Both the position numbers and the translations under genes were made by a program. Shown piece after piece: positions 1 through 12,143 of a stretch of 64,000 bases of DNA; the stretch's first letter is position 1, and each line of letters starts with the position of its first letter. Location of the stretch: NCBI GenBank assembly GCA_037903475.1, contig JBAJFG010000152.1, positions 62,001 to 126,000 of the forward strand. The letters run 5' to 3'. Under the pieces are notes generated by a model, which worked only from the letters and a program-made list of their open reading frames with translations, did not search any database and was not told the DNA's origin. Source of the DNA: Ancylostoma caninum. Taxonomy: Eukaryota; Nematoda; Chromadorea; Rhabditida; Ancylostomatidae.

Positions 1-492
1 TTATTCGAATGAATTCGCTCATCCGAATGATCGAATACATTCGGAAGTTCACATATTTAAAGTTCTCATTTTCTGAACCAAGTCGGATAATAACAAAATT
101 TTTTCTCATCTCCAAATTGATTCGATCACATTCGAGTTTTCGAAGTACTTGACACACAAACGTTCGAATAAATGTGCAAGTATAATAGTTAGAAACCCGG
201 TCGCCTTTCTTTAAGGAGGACGAAAGTTTTATCAGTGAGCATCTTGATGTCCACATCTTTTCTGCAGGATGACCATGAAGATATGTAATATATTTCCCAA
301 TATGCCCTTGCAATAAAAACTGTCTCAAGTGACGAGACAACCACCTTTTTCACAAAGGGTCCTTCTTCTTACTATTGAATCATTATTGGATAAGTGTGTA
401 TTTGAGCCCTCCTGAGGAAATTGAACGCTCTTTCAGGTTATGAATGACTATCTATGCATTCTAACCTTACGCATTTAAATATTATCTATTAT
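1..492. other. AT-rich, no gene seen
   Basis: I see no supported gene here. The first 180 bases are rich in TTCGAA/GAATTC-like short palindromes, which may be the edge of a repeat that continues outside the window. Confidence 0.4.
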
Positions 493-500
493 AGTATCGT

Positions 501-2086
501 TAGGGTCAAGCATGACGATGGGAAAAACCGACCCTCAATACGATCCCCCCCCCTATTCCCTCGTCCAACCCCCACCTTTTCACGACCCCCCCCCCCTTCT
601 GCTCCCGCATGTTTTCTCTACACACTAAACAGTTTCAAGGAAGAAGACACAAAAGAAACACATTTAAAACACAAAATTGGAACTAAAGCAACCTTGAAGA
701 CGATATGCATCCTTTCTTATCCGATCGGACCAGACTGCAAGCAGGAACGATCATGCCATTACGTGTCAAAACAGGTCTGGTTGGCAGCGTATGCGAGGGA
801 GTCCGTTTCAGCGTTGGCATTTGCGCGTCCACGGGTTCGACCTCCAAGAAATTTTCGCACAGGTTGAAACCGCTTCAGGATTTAGTATGGAGAGAGAGGA
901 TTTAAAGGTTCGAAAATGAAGTGAGAAAAGCGAAATCGATCGATTATACATGCGAGAATTCGCTTACAGGGGCCGCCAGTTTGTGGAAAACTAGGGTGAC
1001 TTAGAGCTCGCACTGAAGTACTCTGACTCGAAATCAACAAACGCTTTTCTTCATGTCCATAGAGGACGATCATCTCTATCTATTTTCAGAGTTTCAATTT
1101 TCTAGACCTTCACATTTTTTTGGGAGCTCGATGGGAAATCGATGGGAAATTTGGCGAATTTCCCATCGATTTCCCATCTAAATTGCGGGAAAACGAACGG
1201 ACTTCGTAGAGCCAGATTCTGCACTCAAATGGGGAATTTCCTCAACTAAAACTCATAGAAGGAAAGTTCTCGTGATATCTGCAAATTGCTTCTCAGTGAT
1301 TTCCCAAACAGATTTACTCCATTTTCACTATCTGTTCAAATTCCGAGATTTTCACTTCTTCGACTCCCATGATGAGAGTTTGCCTTTTACCGAAATTTCA
1401 CTACCTTCACGTAATAGAGCTCCAAGCATTGATTCTTCATCCCTATTATCGCACCCCAATAAATGCTCCTGCTTGCGTGAGTTAGATGGGAAATTTCCCT
1501 TCGGAGACCCGAAAATTTGAAAAATTTCCCATCGAGCTCCCAAACGCATATGAAATTCTAGAGAATTGAAACTCTGGCAAAAGACAGGGCTGATCGCCCT
1601 CTATGAATATGTAGAAAAGCATTTGCTGAGTTCGAGTCAGGGAACTTCAGCACGAGGTCTAGGTCACCCTACTTTTCACATTCTGACGGGCCCTGGGCGA
1701 ATCCCCGCACGTGCAATCGATTGATCTCGCTACCCAGACTCTATTTTTTTAAAACACTTCCACCCTCTTTACTCCACATTTGTTTCTGAAGTGATTCCTA
1801 CCCGTGCAAAAATTTATGGAAGGCGCCGGGAATCGAAACCGTGGGTGCGCCGAAGCCGTTTTCTCTCATACGCTGCCAACCATTCCTGCTTTAACTCGAT
1901 ATGACGTGATGTTCTTGGGCGGAATGTCATTTGTCACGTCATAAAACAATCATGAACTTACATTCAATGGTCAAGCCACCCCTCTACGTACCCCACCCAC
2001 ACCTCTCCAATACGACCCCCCCCCCCTACCCAGCCTCTTCCCATACGACCCCCTCATGGGAAATTCCCATCGGACGCTTGACCCTG
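501..2086. mobile_element. Non-autonomous hAT-like DNA transposon, copy 1
   Basis: The ends are inverted repeats (TAGGGTCAAGC at the left, the complement CAGGGTCAAGC at the right) and continue imperfectly inward to GATGGGAA. The element is flanked by a perfect 8-bp direct repeat, AGTATCGT, at 493-500 and 2087-2094. An 8-bp target duplication with C/TAGGG ends is the hallmark of the hAT superfamily. The two arms are large imperfect inverted copies of each other. Each arm carries a tRNA-like promoter segment with a GGTTCGA-type B box, near 780-850 on + and 1800-1890 on -. No transposase is encoded, so it would need a helper element. A second copy lies at 15732-17201. Confidence 0.8.
1120..1543. 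repeat. Inner inverted-repeat module of the hAT-like element
   Basis: The central part of the element begins TTGGGAGCTCGATGGGAAAT and ends with the inverse, ATTTCCCATCGAGCTCCCAA. The same module sits at the centre of the second copy (16213-16633). It may be a MITE that inserted into an ancestor of the larger element, or simply the middle of its palindrome. Confidence 0.6.
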
Positions 2087-2576
2087 AGTATCGTACATAT
2101 TAATTCTCGTATGAATATTATTTCTCCAACCTTTTCGCCGGGCAATAAAAGTCCATTCTCTCAGGTAAAAACTTCCAATTTCTCTTTGTGAGGGCACGAG
2201 CTCTCGCTACAAATGAAAGTTGCGTGACAAACTGTTATTTGAAATGGGGCTTCTGCTCGCCGCAATCATTCTGCTGCCTTCCATTCACCGACAAATTTTC
2301 GATGTCTCTGTCGATTTCGTATACAGATTCACTTTTCTATGCGTGCATTCACTTCTGGCATTTTTCTCAATGTTACAGCATTTCACAATACGAAAACACC
2401 GAAACTTTACCATTTTTGTTGTAAGAACAAAATTCCTTTCCTTGTTCTCGATAGCTAAAGGAACGCGAGTATTTCCCGCTGTTGCTTAGTCTCTCTATAG
2501 ATAAGTGAGAAAATGCGACTCTCTTCCCCTAAAATTTGGTAAAAATTCTTTTCTAAACGTCGTAGAAAGAAACCTA

Positions 2577-3055
2577 CGCCGGTAGTTAAGTGTCATGGCG
2601 GTTAGATGAACTCCATAACTTACCGCAAGGCTTTGGGCGATGATTGCATGCCAGCTCACATCCATGGGCTATAGGGTAGCAGATCATTGCCACCCATGTC
2701 ACTGCTAGAGCACGTATGTGCGAACAGAGAAGATCATCGCCGTTATGAAAGATCATCGCCTTCTCTAGCTATGAAAATAGTGTGAGAGGCGAGTGGACGC
2801 ACAATTAGCTACCTTGACCGTCTCACTCTGCGTCCACTCGTTTCTCCCACTATTTCCACGGCACGAGAAGGCGATGAACTCCTAACAGGGCGATGATCTC
2901 CTCTGTTGCCACATGCATGCTCTAGCAGTGACGTGGGCGGCTATGATCTGCTATCCTACACGCCGTGGATGTGAGCTGGCACGCAATCATCGCATAAAGC
3001 GTGGTGATGAGTTTTTGAGTTCATCTCACCGCCATGACACTTTACTACGGGCCGT
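2577..3055. mobile_element. Palindromic MITE
   Basis: The left arm (GGTAGTTAAGTGTCATGGCGG) and the right arm (CCGCCATGACACTTTACTAC) are inverted copies, and pairing extends across most of the element through the GTGGACGC blocks near the centre (about 2790-2850). It is flanked by AACCTA at 2571-2576 and 3056-3061, a likely 6-bp target duplication. No coding capacity. The superfamily is not certain. Confidence 0.6.
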
Positions 3056-3061
3056 AACCTA

Positions 3062-6000
3062 AAATCAAACTACGAGCACCTGTAACCATCTGCAGTTGGC
3101 AGAGGAAGGGGGTCATTTGATGCCTTGACCATGGGAATCATACTGGATGTCTACCGATTTGAATTTGTACCACTTGTATGATAAATGCAAACCCATGAAC
3201 CCAGACCTTGGAATCCAGACCCTAGCAAAACGCCGTGTTTACTCGGAATTCTGTTTGCTGGGTTTCTTCTGCCCCACCAGTGGAGTTCACGTCCATCTCC
3301 AACAGCTGAACGTTCACTTTCGAAAAAGTTCACAGCTGAGGAGGGACCAATGCACTCACGTAATTGACGCAATTCTGGCGTGTTGGTGTGACATCACTTT
3401 TCGTACTTGTGTGATGACAGAGGAACTTACGTCATGCATATTCCTTTATCTGGTTGTCAGAAAAGTTTCCCGCCACTCTCTTCCTCCTCTCGCCAATCTT
3501 TCGCAGTTGTTCAGGAAGTTTCTGTCCAAAACATATATAAAGGCTGCCCGATAGTTTTTCTATGTCAAATTTCCCTCCGTATTCTGCCACGGTTACAGCC
3601 GAAAAAAATCGTCATTGAAGGGGGCATGTTCGACTTCTTCTGCTTTGAGAATTCGTAAAACACGGTAACGAAAGCGATGCGGCGAAAGATATACATCATA
3701 AGATAGGCTGCGTCACTTGCTCTTACCACTCTATAAACATTTGGTCCCGAAGGTTTGATGCCGGCGATCTCGGCCTAAGATAGACTAGGACTTGCTCGAC
3801 CGATCGGGGTGGTTGGTGACCGCCTTCTGGAGCTATTTGAAGAATGTCCGCGGCGCGATCCTCATGAGCTAGTGAAGGAACTTTAATGCTATCATAATAT
3901 GATACAATAGTTGTTCAATTAAATCGCTCCAGAGAGACGAGAGAATACGACTTGTGTATTCACCCTGATCTGAGCTGCCACAGCCTCAAATGCTGAGAGA
4001 TGTGTGCCTAAACTTTTTGACTTCCCCAAAGACTCTCGCTTCGCTCGTCAGCTTGGTTACCAGTGACGAGAAGTGGGCTTACCAAGTAAATCACATGAAA
4101 AGGTGCGAAAGGCTTGTTCTCTGGTGAGCTGGGATTCTAGCGGCAAAACGAGAACTCTATCCAGAGAAGGTAATGCTCAGCGTTGGTGGAATCAAAATGG
4201 AACCATTCACTCGCAGCTGCTGTCAACCCCATTGCTACCGCGGGAGTTCCTGTCAATAACGATGCCACCTATATCGTGTAATTATTGGTTGTGTTGGGAA
4301 AGGACAATAAATTTGAAAAGGCTCAAAAGTGGCGGGCAACTTTTCCGGCAACCTAATAGTTCCTTTTTCTTGTCTAAATGGCGATTTTACAGAACGCAAA
4401 ATAGAGGGTTTTTTCCTATTACACAGTTTTTGGCAATTTATTGCTGGTTGGGATGACACCCTCTTTGGTCTTGTGGTTGGATAATGAGTTGTGAAATTGA
4501 ATGGAGGTTCACTAAAAGGGGTCATGTCCCGGTTTGACTTGGAATTGTGCGGCGTATAACGAACAGCGATCTAACAAGGGAATGACATTCTAGAAGATGC
4601 ATTCTGTTCCTCTTATGGAGGTGATGTCATCGACGTAAATGCGAATCAAACAAATGCACTCTGGCTCCTTCCTCTTCACAGGAAATTGCTGATGTTTGCT
4701 CGTCCATGACGGACGGCCATAATCCGCCTGGATCAAAAATCCTTCCAAGGTGCGAGCTTTGCTCGAGCCTTGTCCACAGGTGTTGCATGCCACTATTATG
4801 CTTTTTACTGCTTTAAAGGCAGCGATGAGTTGACGTCAGAACACGTAGTTTCCATTGTTCGTTCATGACCTATAAGAAAAGCTGTTTATGGCGAATAATT
4901 CAGGTGGAGGTACGATTTTCAGAGAGATGTTGATTTGTGTTTGGTGAATGAATGCTAATGATTGTTCCTTCTCCAAAAAGTTCGCTGAGATGACAACATG
5001 ACTGTGCTGCATTCTAGGCTTTTCCGAAATGAAAGAGCATGTGATGGCAAACGTGGATACGATTTTCGACAGCACCTTTGATAATTGAAAAAGGGGGCAC
5101 TTTGATTTAAGAAACCGAAAACATTTGGAAGGCATTAATTTCCAACGAGAAAAGAAGTGGCGCAAGAAATCGCATCAATGATGTACCAACCTAATAGAGA
5201 GGCAGACGCAAAAATATTGAAGGGGTTGAGTGAAATTTTCTGAAAAAGGTTGGAAGGAGAAGGAAACTCAGGTGAATCCGCTTTGTTCTTTCTCTCGATG
5301 TTTAATTTATCTGGTAGGGACGCTCGATATCGTGTAGATTAACGGATCCACATTTCGGTTAGGAACAATCAAAAGTTTCCATTCCCCGTCCGAGGAGATG
5401 ATTCTGCTGATTCAGTTTGCTTATTGTTAGTTCATTCTCATAATTGTTCTGCTTACGGTTATGTGAAAAGAATGGGAAGATTTGGTTCTGTTTTTCTCTA
5501 ATTCCTTCCTTCTTCTTCTTTTTGAGCTTTCCAATTTTCTCTTGTATTTTTTTTGTGTTCGTTTTTCTTTTATCTTCGGTCCCCTCTATCCTGGACCCTT
5601 CTCACGTTATACAGCAACGGATGAGGAGTTGAGATCGACAATTCCCTTGTGGTATTCTCCGAAATTTTGCCACCTTAACAGATTTAAAGTCAACTCAGGC
5701 GTTCTTTTTTCTTTGCTGTAAAGCCTCTGCTGTGCTTATTCGCTTTCACCGGAAGCTTTTCCAGCTGGCTGCTTCTTCGTTTCAGTGCAAATAAGCCCGT
5801 TCTGTAATGTGATACATGCATTCCGCAACGTTGACTAGTAAAAACTCGGATTTAGAGGAGAAGTTTGAAGCAGTTCCCGCTCGAAGTGAGCATATCCACG
5901 TTGTTCGATCTTTGTAGTCGCATTTCACCTGTTTCTTTTCATTTTTAATCAGTATCCCGCTAGGCGTAAGTTGCTAGAATGTGAATAACCTTCAAAGTAT

Positions 6001-7776
6001 TAAGTATTAGAGCTTGTTATTGCACCTGTTGATGGTGAAGAGTCCTTAGCACAGACACTACCCTTTATGGGTGGACATTTTTCACTCCATTATGAATGAT
6101 TTGATAGCCACGTCGTTATATCAGCTGGAATTTTTCTGGTAAATTACAGAAAACACATTGAAATCTGGTTGACGGTAAATTTAGTTAATTTATTTCCCTA
6201 CTTTCTCTCTGAACATCATGAATAAACCCTTCTATAGCGGTAAAACTGCGTATTCAACTCGGTGTAATTGAATGTTTCCAAAAAAGAAGAGTTCCATCGT
6301 AATTGCCTTCAGAACCTCTTGAGCAAATTGTGAAATAAGGTTTGTTCTAGACGAGTTGCAAGCAAGATTTAAAATAGTGAAATTTGCAGACCAGTTTGAT
6401 GTCACCACCACTCAGGAAGGAACCATTGAGGACAAGTTTTTCAATTCACGTCTATTTTGCTGAGAAGTGTCAAAAATCATTCCTTCCCCCCACTTCTCCC
6501 CTCTTTCCCCCAAACAGTCAGTTTCGCAGTGGTAATCTTAACATTCGTTGGTTATCACTCAAACCACGCGCATGTACGCAGCACTGTGAAAGCGCTTCGA
6601 ATGCGATTAAAAGCTTATTTTTCGAGTACTGGTGAACTAGCTGCGGAAGAGGTATGGGGTACGTAGATGATTTACTCATGAGTGTGCCATCAAAAGTCGT
6701 AGTATTAACTAAATCTCGACCGAGACTACCTGTTAGAACACAATAGCTACAAACAGTACAACAAAATTACAAACTCAGCGATTCGCTCGCCTTGCATCTG
6801 AATAGGCTACTACGCTTAGTTGAGGAATAAGGAAATAACCCATTACCAATGTATATTATCAAATTTTTAATGGCAACCATCAAACGAATGATTGACAAGT
6901 GGGCTACATGCCTTTAGAGGTTTTTTATAGCCTTTTCAATATGATATGTTCCTATAGTATTGATAGTTTTGTTCATAAAGTGACGCATTCACTTCTTCTC
7001 TTCCTCTTTCTTCCTCTCCTCGTTCATCATCGCCTTACTGAGCCCCATTAGAATAGCGGCTATACTTCCGGACTAGCCACTTACGTTGGCTCCGTCCTCT
7101 GCTCCTTCAGAAGGCGGACCTTCGCGAGCCATAACGTAGCGACACTAGCGCGTTAGTGCATTATTAGGCGTGTTTAGAGCATTTCAGCTGTCACATGAAT
7201 TCGTCGTGCTGCTCGTGAGCAAAGGACGCGACGAGAGGCGCGGCGGCGACGATTTGAGGCGAGAGGCCTCACTTCAGCCACCGAGGGCTGCTCACGTACG
7301 GACACATCTCGGCCAGCAAATCGAATCTACGTTTAAAGAGCCCTCGACCGAACAGTTGAAAAACGAGCAGCTAACTCGTACACGTAGTGCAACTGTGCTG
7401 TGTGGCGAACAACATAAAGTTCAAGAAGTCTTAAGCACGGAACCCACTGAGAATTTAGGGATTTCTTTTCGCGGAACCAGCAAGTAGTTCTGGGAACCAT
7501 TCCACAGCGGCTGGATGAGCACTTCGAGATGGGTTGGATGAGCTATGCACCCCACCCTCAGTGTAATCTGAATTTAAGAACGAATTTTTCTCCAAGTCAG
7601 TGCTTTTCAATTATTTAATTCTCCATCACTTTACTCTTCTTGAAATTCGTATTAGTTTTGGTACGCGCCTTTGTTTGGCTTGGGTTATAGTAACTATAAT
7701 AATTAAAGAATGAGTGCATTAGATCCAGTCTTGAGTTCTCTTGGCGAGATCTCCCTCTCAGGCCCGCCAAGCTTCC
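3062..7776. other. No gene recognised
   Basis: The open frames here are short, lack homology that I recognise and have no convincing exon structure. I see no RNA gene or clear transposon end. The pyrimidine-rich tract around 5480-5590 gives open frames by composition only. Confidence 0.4.
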
Positions 7777-7856
7777 TCATTCATTCATTCATTCATTCAT
7801 TCATTCATTCATTCATTCATTCATTCATTCATTCATTCATTCATTCATTCATTCAT
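7777..7856. repeat. (TCAT)20 microsatellite
   Basis: An uninterrupted tetranucleotide run of about 80 bases. It produces an artefactual Ile-His-Ser-Phe repeat frame. Confidence 0.95.
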
Positions 7857-10800
7857 TTATTCACCTTCTTTTATCATTTCCATAATATTCACTAACTTTC
7901 AGGATGCTGCTTGTCAGTGTTTTCTTTTTGTTTTTTTTTTCAAACTCTTGACTATTATGCACGGGCTTTCTGGAATTTGAGTAACCAGTTTTTTCTTCTT
8001 GTTTTTCTAATTTTTTCAAATAACTGATGCTGAACTTGTACTACTTGTACTATTGGTATCGAATATAAACTTCACTCTTTTGCTGCGATATCCTCGTATT
8101 TTCATCCTATTTCTCAGGATCCAGTTCAATTCTTGGTGGTTTACAGTATTCCGTGTTTCTCCCGCTGATCAATTCAAATATTTGCTTATGTAAATTCATT
8201 ACTTGTTCCACTGTAGACAATTTTAGTTATGTTAATCCCACTGCTGTACTAAGGGTATTTTTTTATCTTTGGGCAGGAGCCATTGTCTTCTTCCCAGTCC
8301 CTTTCCGTGTTTTCAGCGCTTTCTTCTCACTTGATATTCTTGTTTACTTGGTCGTCTGTCATTGGGTGTAGTATTCATGAACGTCATCGCATCGGTCATG
8401 CCACACAAAGAGCTCACAGTGGTTCCTCTTCCACCCCAATTTTTGGACTTATTACGTTTTTTTTACGGCTTCTAGTGGATCAACGGTGGAAAAGCATGAA
8501 TTGCTCATTCGTCGAAAAATTCTTTTGATTTTGAATGTGGTGGATTTACAAAAGAGTTCCGACGACAATTAGGACATTCGTCATTCATATTTTACTAGAC
8601 ATAATTGTTTTCTGTTGAGATAGTGTGAAATTAGCATAGAATTAGCGTCACCACTAATGTTACTAATGTTCCAAGAGACCTCAGAAAGTATGCAGGTCTT
8701 CCTGTCCGTGCTAATCCTCGCTGAGAGGATTTTAGCACATGAGATTAGTACAGCTGTGCTGTTCAATGATATCTGAATAACAGAAAAGCCAATAACGAGA
8801 TGGGTATCATATTACCGTAGGTCCATGTACTCCTGAGGCGTGATGTGTCCTCGCTGCACCCTGAGTTCTCGCAAATGCCGGGAAACATCTCATTTTTCGG
8901 GATATTTCTCGAGATTCGGCGTGATTTGACATTCAAGAAAGAGCTGAGAATTCAATGTTGGAAACATAAATTCTGCTTCCATGAGCTGGAATCAGCTCTG
9001 TCAACCATAGAGGAAAGAGAAGACGTGCTAGTGCTTCTGAAGAAGCCACTGGGGCACGACGAGAGTCGCCTAAGGATACGCCGCTAATCCGTTTGACCGA
9101 CGGATGCAGGTGTGCGTGCGGTTACCTCCTATCGACCGCCGCACCTCAACGCTACTAGCTCCCACGGCTTCTGCTCCGCTAGCACTTCGGCATCCTGCCG
9201 CCGTCGTCATTTCCGCTTGCTCATTGCTTCCATCAACTCTAAAGTGATTTCGCATTTTTCCGGGGGGGGGGGGGTGCAGTAGTGAGCATCTGCCTCGAGT
9301 TAGCCAGTGGGCCGCTGATCCATTCGTTTGCTTTTCGATCGCTTAGGAGAATGTAGCATCTGTTCCCGGTATTGCGTTCGTGATTTATTTATTTACATTC
9401 TTAATGCCAGTTAGACATCAGGGATACAAAGCGATAAAAAATATTTAAATATTGGATTTTTCAGATTTAGGCACTCTTTAGGAACACAGTCTAGTTATAT
9501 GCCAAGCCAAGGCGCCGTCCTTACTTCCTATCTCCCTTGGTCGCCTTTATTTTCTACATTAGGAGGGAATTCGTATTTTATTTTCCATAGTAACTTCTTA
9601 GAGCGCAATTCAGCCTTGTAGCACATTTTGCTATACAAAAGTTGTAATCTATTACAGCACTGCTTACGTGAATATGCGGTAAAATTCTACGTGGAAGTTG
9701 GTAATTGTGTTGCTAGAACTCCAGTACTTCATTGCTCACGTCCTACTGTATTACAAGCCTTACTTCTTGCTTTTTTCCTGAGTTAAAAATTGTACAGGAA
9801 ATTTTTCATACTTCTTTCAGTCAAGCAGGAAACAGTCAAGCACCTCTTTCGAAATTCGTGGACGTTCGCGGGACTGTTTGGCTAACCCTTAGGGTGGAGA
9901 ATTTCACCAGGCACACTGGCACACTTTGTTGAAGCTACTCAACAGAGTTATCAATAATATAATGAATAGTGGTAAGGAGAGCGAAATGTATCCTATTTTG
10001 CCCGAGAAACTCTTCTATTCTAGATGGGACTTGAAACCTTCCAGGAAGCCTTCGTGAATGAAGGCACTGAATTCGCTTGCTATCCTTACATATCACCATC
10101 ATTTAGCTTTTATTTGGTCACTGCTAGGAGCACGGTTCAAAACACTTTCCTTAGAGAATTCCCCAACCTTTACTTGACATACCACTGCTACCTCCTCAGA
10201 TCGACCCGGTCCTCTTAACAATGAAGAATACGTTCGTAGTCAAAGGCAAAGAAGGCTGCGAAATTTACATGAACATCGGTCGCGAGCAGTTCGTCCAGTA
10301 CGTTTTTAGTGTGTACAGTTGACGACGGGGATTTGATTTGGTATAATTCAGGACAGCTTAGTGCGGTGGCCGTACAAGTGAGGAATTTTGAGATGCGCTA
10401 AGGAAAAGGATTTTTTCTTCATGACAGCAAATTCGGCATTGGCCGTGGAGAACCACGTGTAGGCGGATTCTTGAAAGTTGCCCGAAATGCTCCAAGCTTG
10501 GCGTTCATCCAGAATGGGCGAGTTTCTTGGGAAAAGTGTGATATAAGGACATATAATAATACAATTATAGGTACTCATATCACACTACATATGCAATTTA
10601 TACCGAATGCGTGCGACTGACGGAATAGGGCCCGGTCACATTGCAGTCGCATCGCAGTCGCAGCTCAGACGCACTCGTTTACACCCTGACGGCGACTGCG
10701 CGTTCTTTTTATTGAGGATGTACATGTAGTGCTGAGCGATCTTCATGGAAAATCCCTTGCAAATGGATGCGTGCGAGTGATGCGCGACTGACGCACGCAG

Positions 10801-12020
10801 CTAGTATAAATTACCCTCATCTTGCTATCTCGGCTTAGCTTATCATCGCTACTTATGAGTGTAAGATGAGTCCCTTGTGCGAAGTAAGTATGTAAGTATC
10901 CGTGTTTCTCTGGTGAACTCGTCTTTTGTACTGATATAGAAAATATAGATATATGATAGAAAACATATGCAGATATAGAGGATATAGAAAACGAGAAGAT
11001 GTTCATGACTCCCCACCCCTACATCTGCTTTTCCTCAGGTTTCTTTTCCTTAGAGTTCTTATCAACGAGTTTTAGGAGTGCTCAAATTCTTCAACAAGTG
11101 CGTAGAAAGTGCATGCTGCTGCCTGTTCTGCAATTCCTCGAAAAATTTTGTAGCTCGTCGGACTGCATGGATCTCACCAACTTTATTTCACAATTTTGTT
11201 CCGCGTACACTCGACCTAATGAATCCCTTCTGAAAGATTCTCTGCGATTTTCAACGCCTAGGATTTACCTTGCTTTTTTCACTGAGTTCCATCACAAATT
11301 TTACCAATTTTATGTCCATTCACTTTTACTACATATCTGGCTCTAGGAAAACCTGGACTCTCACCGGTTTTCATATAGGAGGACCAGATTACTAGCAATC
11401 GTTATCTTTTCTAGTCAGAGAGCTATTCCGTCTCAACTATTCGTTGCTCTTTCTACATACTACGACTACGTACACATTTTATTGGTAGTGCTATTCCAAT
11501 TTTATCCCCTCTTCTGCAAATTCTTTCAATTTTTCGTAGAAGTTGGATGATTTCTCTTGTTTTTCTTTTTATTATAGTTAAGTTATGTACCTCATTCCGC
11601 GTCACAACCTTTTCAGCAAGTTCTACCACTGAACTTTCTTTCTAGCCCATTCTTTCCCAGCTTGACTCAGGATTTTTTTTATGATTGTTAGCCGTTTTTA
11701 CGTGTTTCGTATTTGCGTGACCCTCTCTTCATTTCTGGGACAGCTTTGAATTTTTTAGCCGATTTTGTTTTCATCGACCTCATTTTCGTGCCTAATTTTC
11801 CTTTTCGAGAAAACCAATCAAAAATGGTTTATCTAGAAAAGAGGCGAAACGAACAATTAGCTCCATCACCCTTACAAGGCGTTTTTCTCACCATTCTCAT
11901 GGATTTCTCAACATCTTTCCTGAATTTTCTTGGTTTTTTTTCCACATGGTGCCACAGTGTCGTGTGTATGTACTTGTGTTTTCTCTTCTTTTAATACCTT
12001 TTCACTCCCGTATTCTTCAA
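7857..12020. other. No gene recognised upstream of the channel gene
   Basis: Apart from one weak exon candidate (10201-10297) I find nothing that looks coding. A G homopolymer lies near 9260. The stretch presumably includes 5' flanking or outron sequence of the gene that starts at 12064. Confidence 0.4.
10201..10297 (+). other. Weak orphan-exon candidate
   Basis: A stretch with even base composition lies between a possible acceptor (CTACCTCCTCAG, ending about 10200) and a possible donor (GTACGTTTTT at 10298). One frame reads without stops and includes Met-Lys-Asn-Thr-Phe-Val-Val-Lys-Gly-Lys. I do not recognise it and cannot connect it to neighbouring exons, so it may be chance. Confidence 0.2.
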
Positions 12021-12032
12021 TTTTTTTCTCAG
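12021..12032 (+). promoter_or_regulatory. Candidate spliced-leader acceptor of the channel gene
   Basis: A run of seven T followed by CTCAG ends at 12032, 31 bases before the ATG of the signal-peptide exon. In nematodes such a site directly upstream of a start codon commonly accepts a trans-spliced leader. It could also be an ordinary acceptor of a 5' UTR exon. Confidence 0.5.
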
Positions 12033-12063
12033 AACCGCGAGTACCTGTGATGCTCTCCGTCCG

Positions 12064-12143
12064 ATGAACATTCATGTTATTCTCACAGTCATACTCGTCT
12101 GGCTACCATATACGAGCTCGCGTAGAGCGCGGAAGAAAGCATG
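12064..12143 (+). CDS. Exon 1 of the channel gene: signal peptide
   Basis: The frame starts [16 protein letters not shown], a classic hydrophobic leader, followed by a basic stretch. It ends at a consensus donor (GTAAGGC) with two spare bases. The next recognisable exon, at 14869, needs exactly two bases to complete its first codon (Cys). The phase match and the leader support this exon although 2.7 kb separates them. Confidence 0.7.

Noticed and set aside
5444..5721. Phe/Ser-rich small frames that look like membrane peptides
   Set aside because: They come from a pyrimidine-rich tract. There is no conserved motif and two overlapping frames look the same.
9070..9255. Possible tRNA-like or coding segment on -
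   Set aside because: No cloverleaf and no recognisable protein. The poly-G at 9260 suggests low-complexity sequence.
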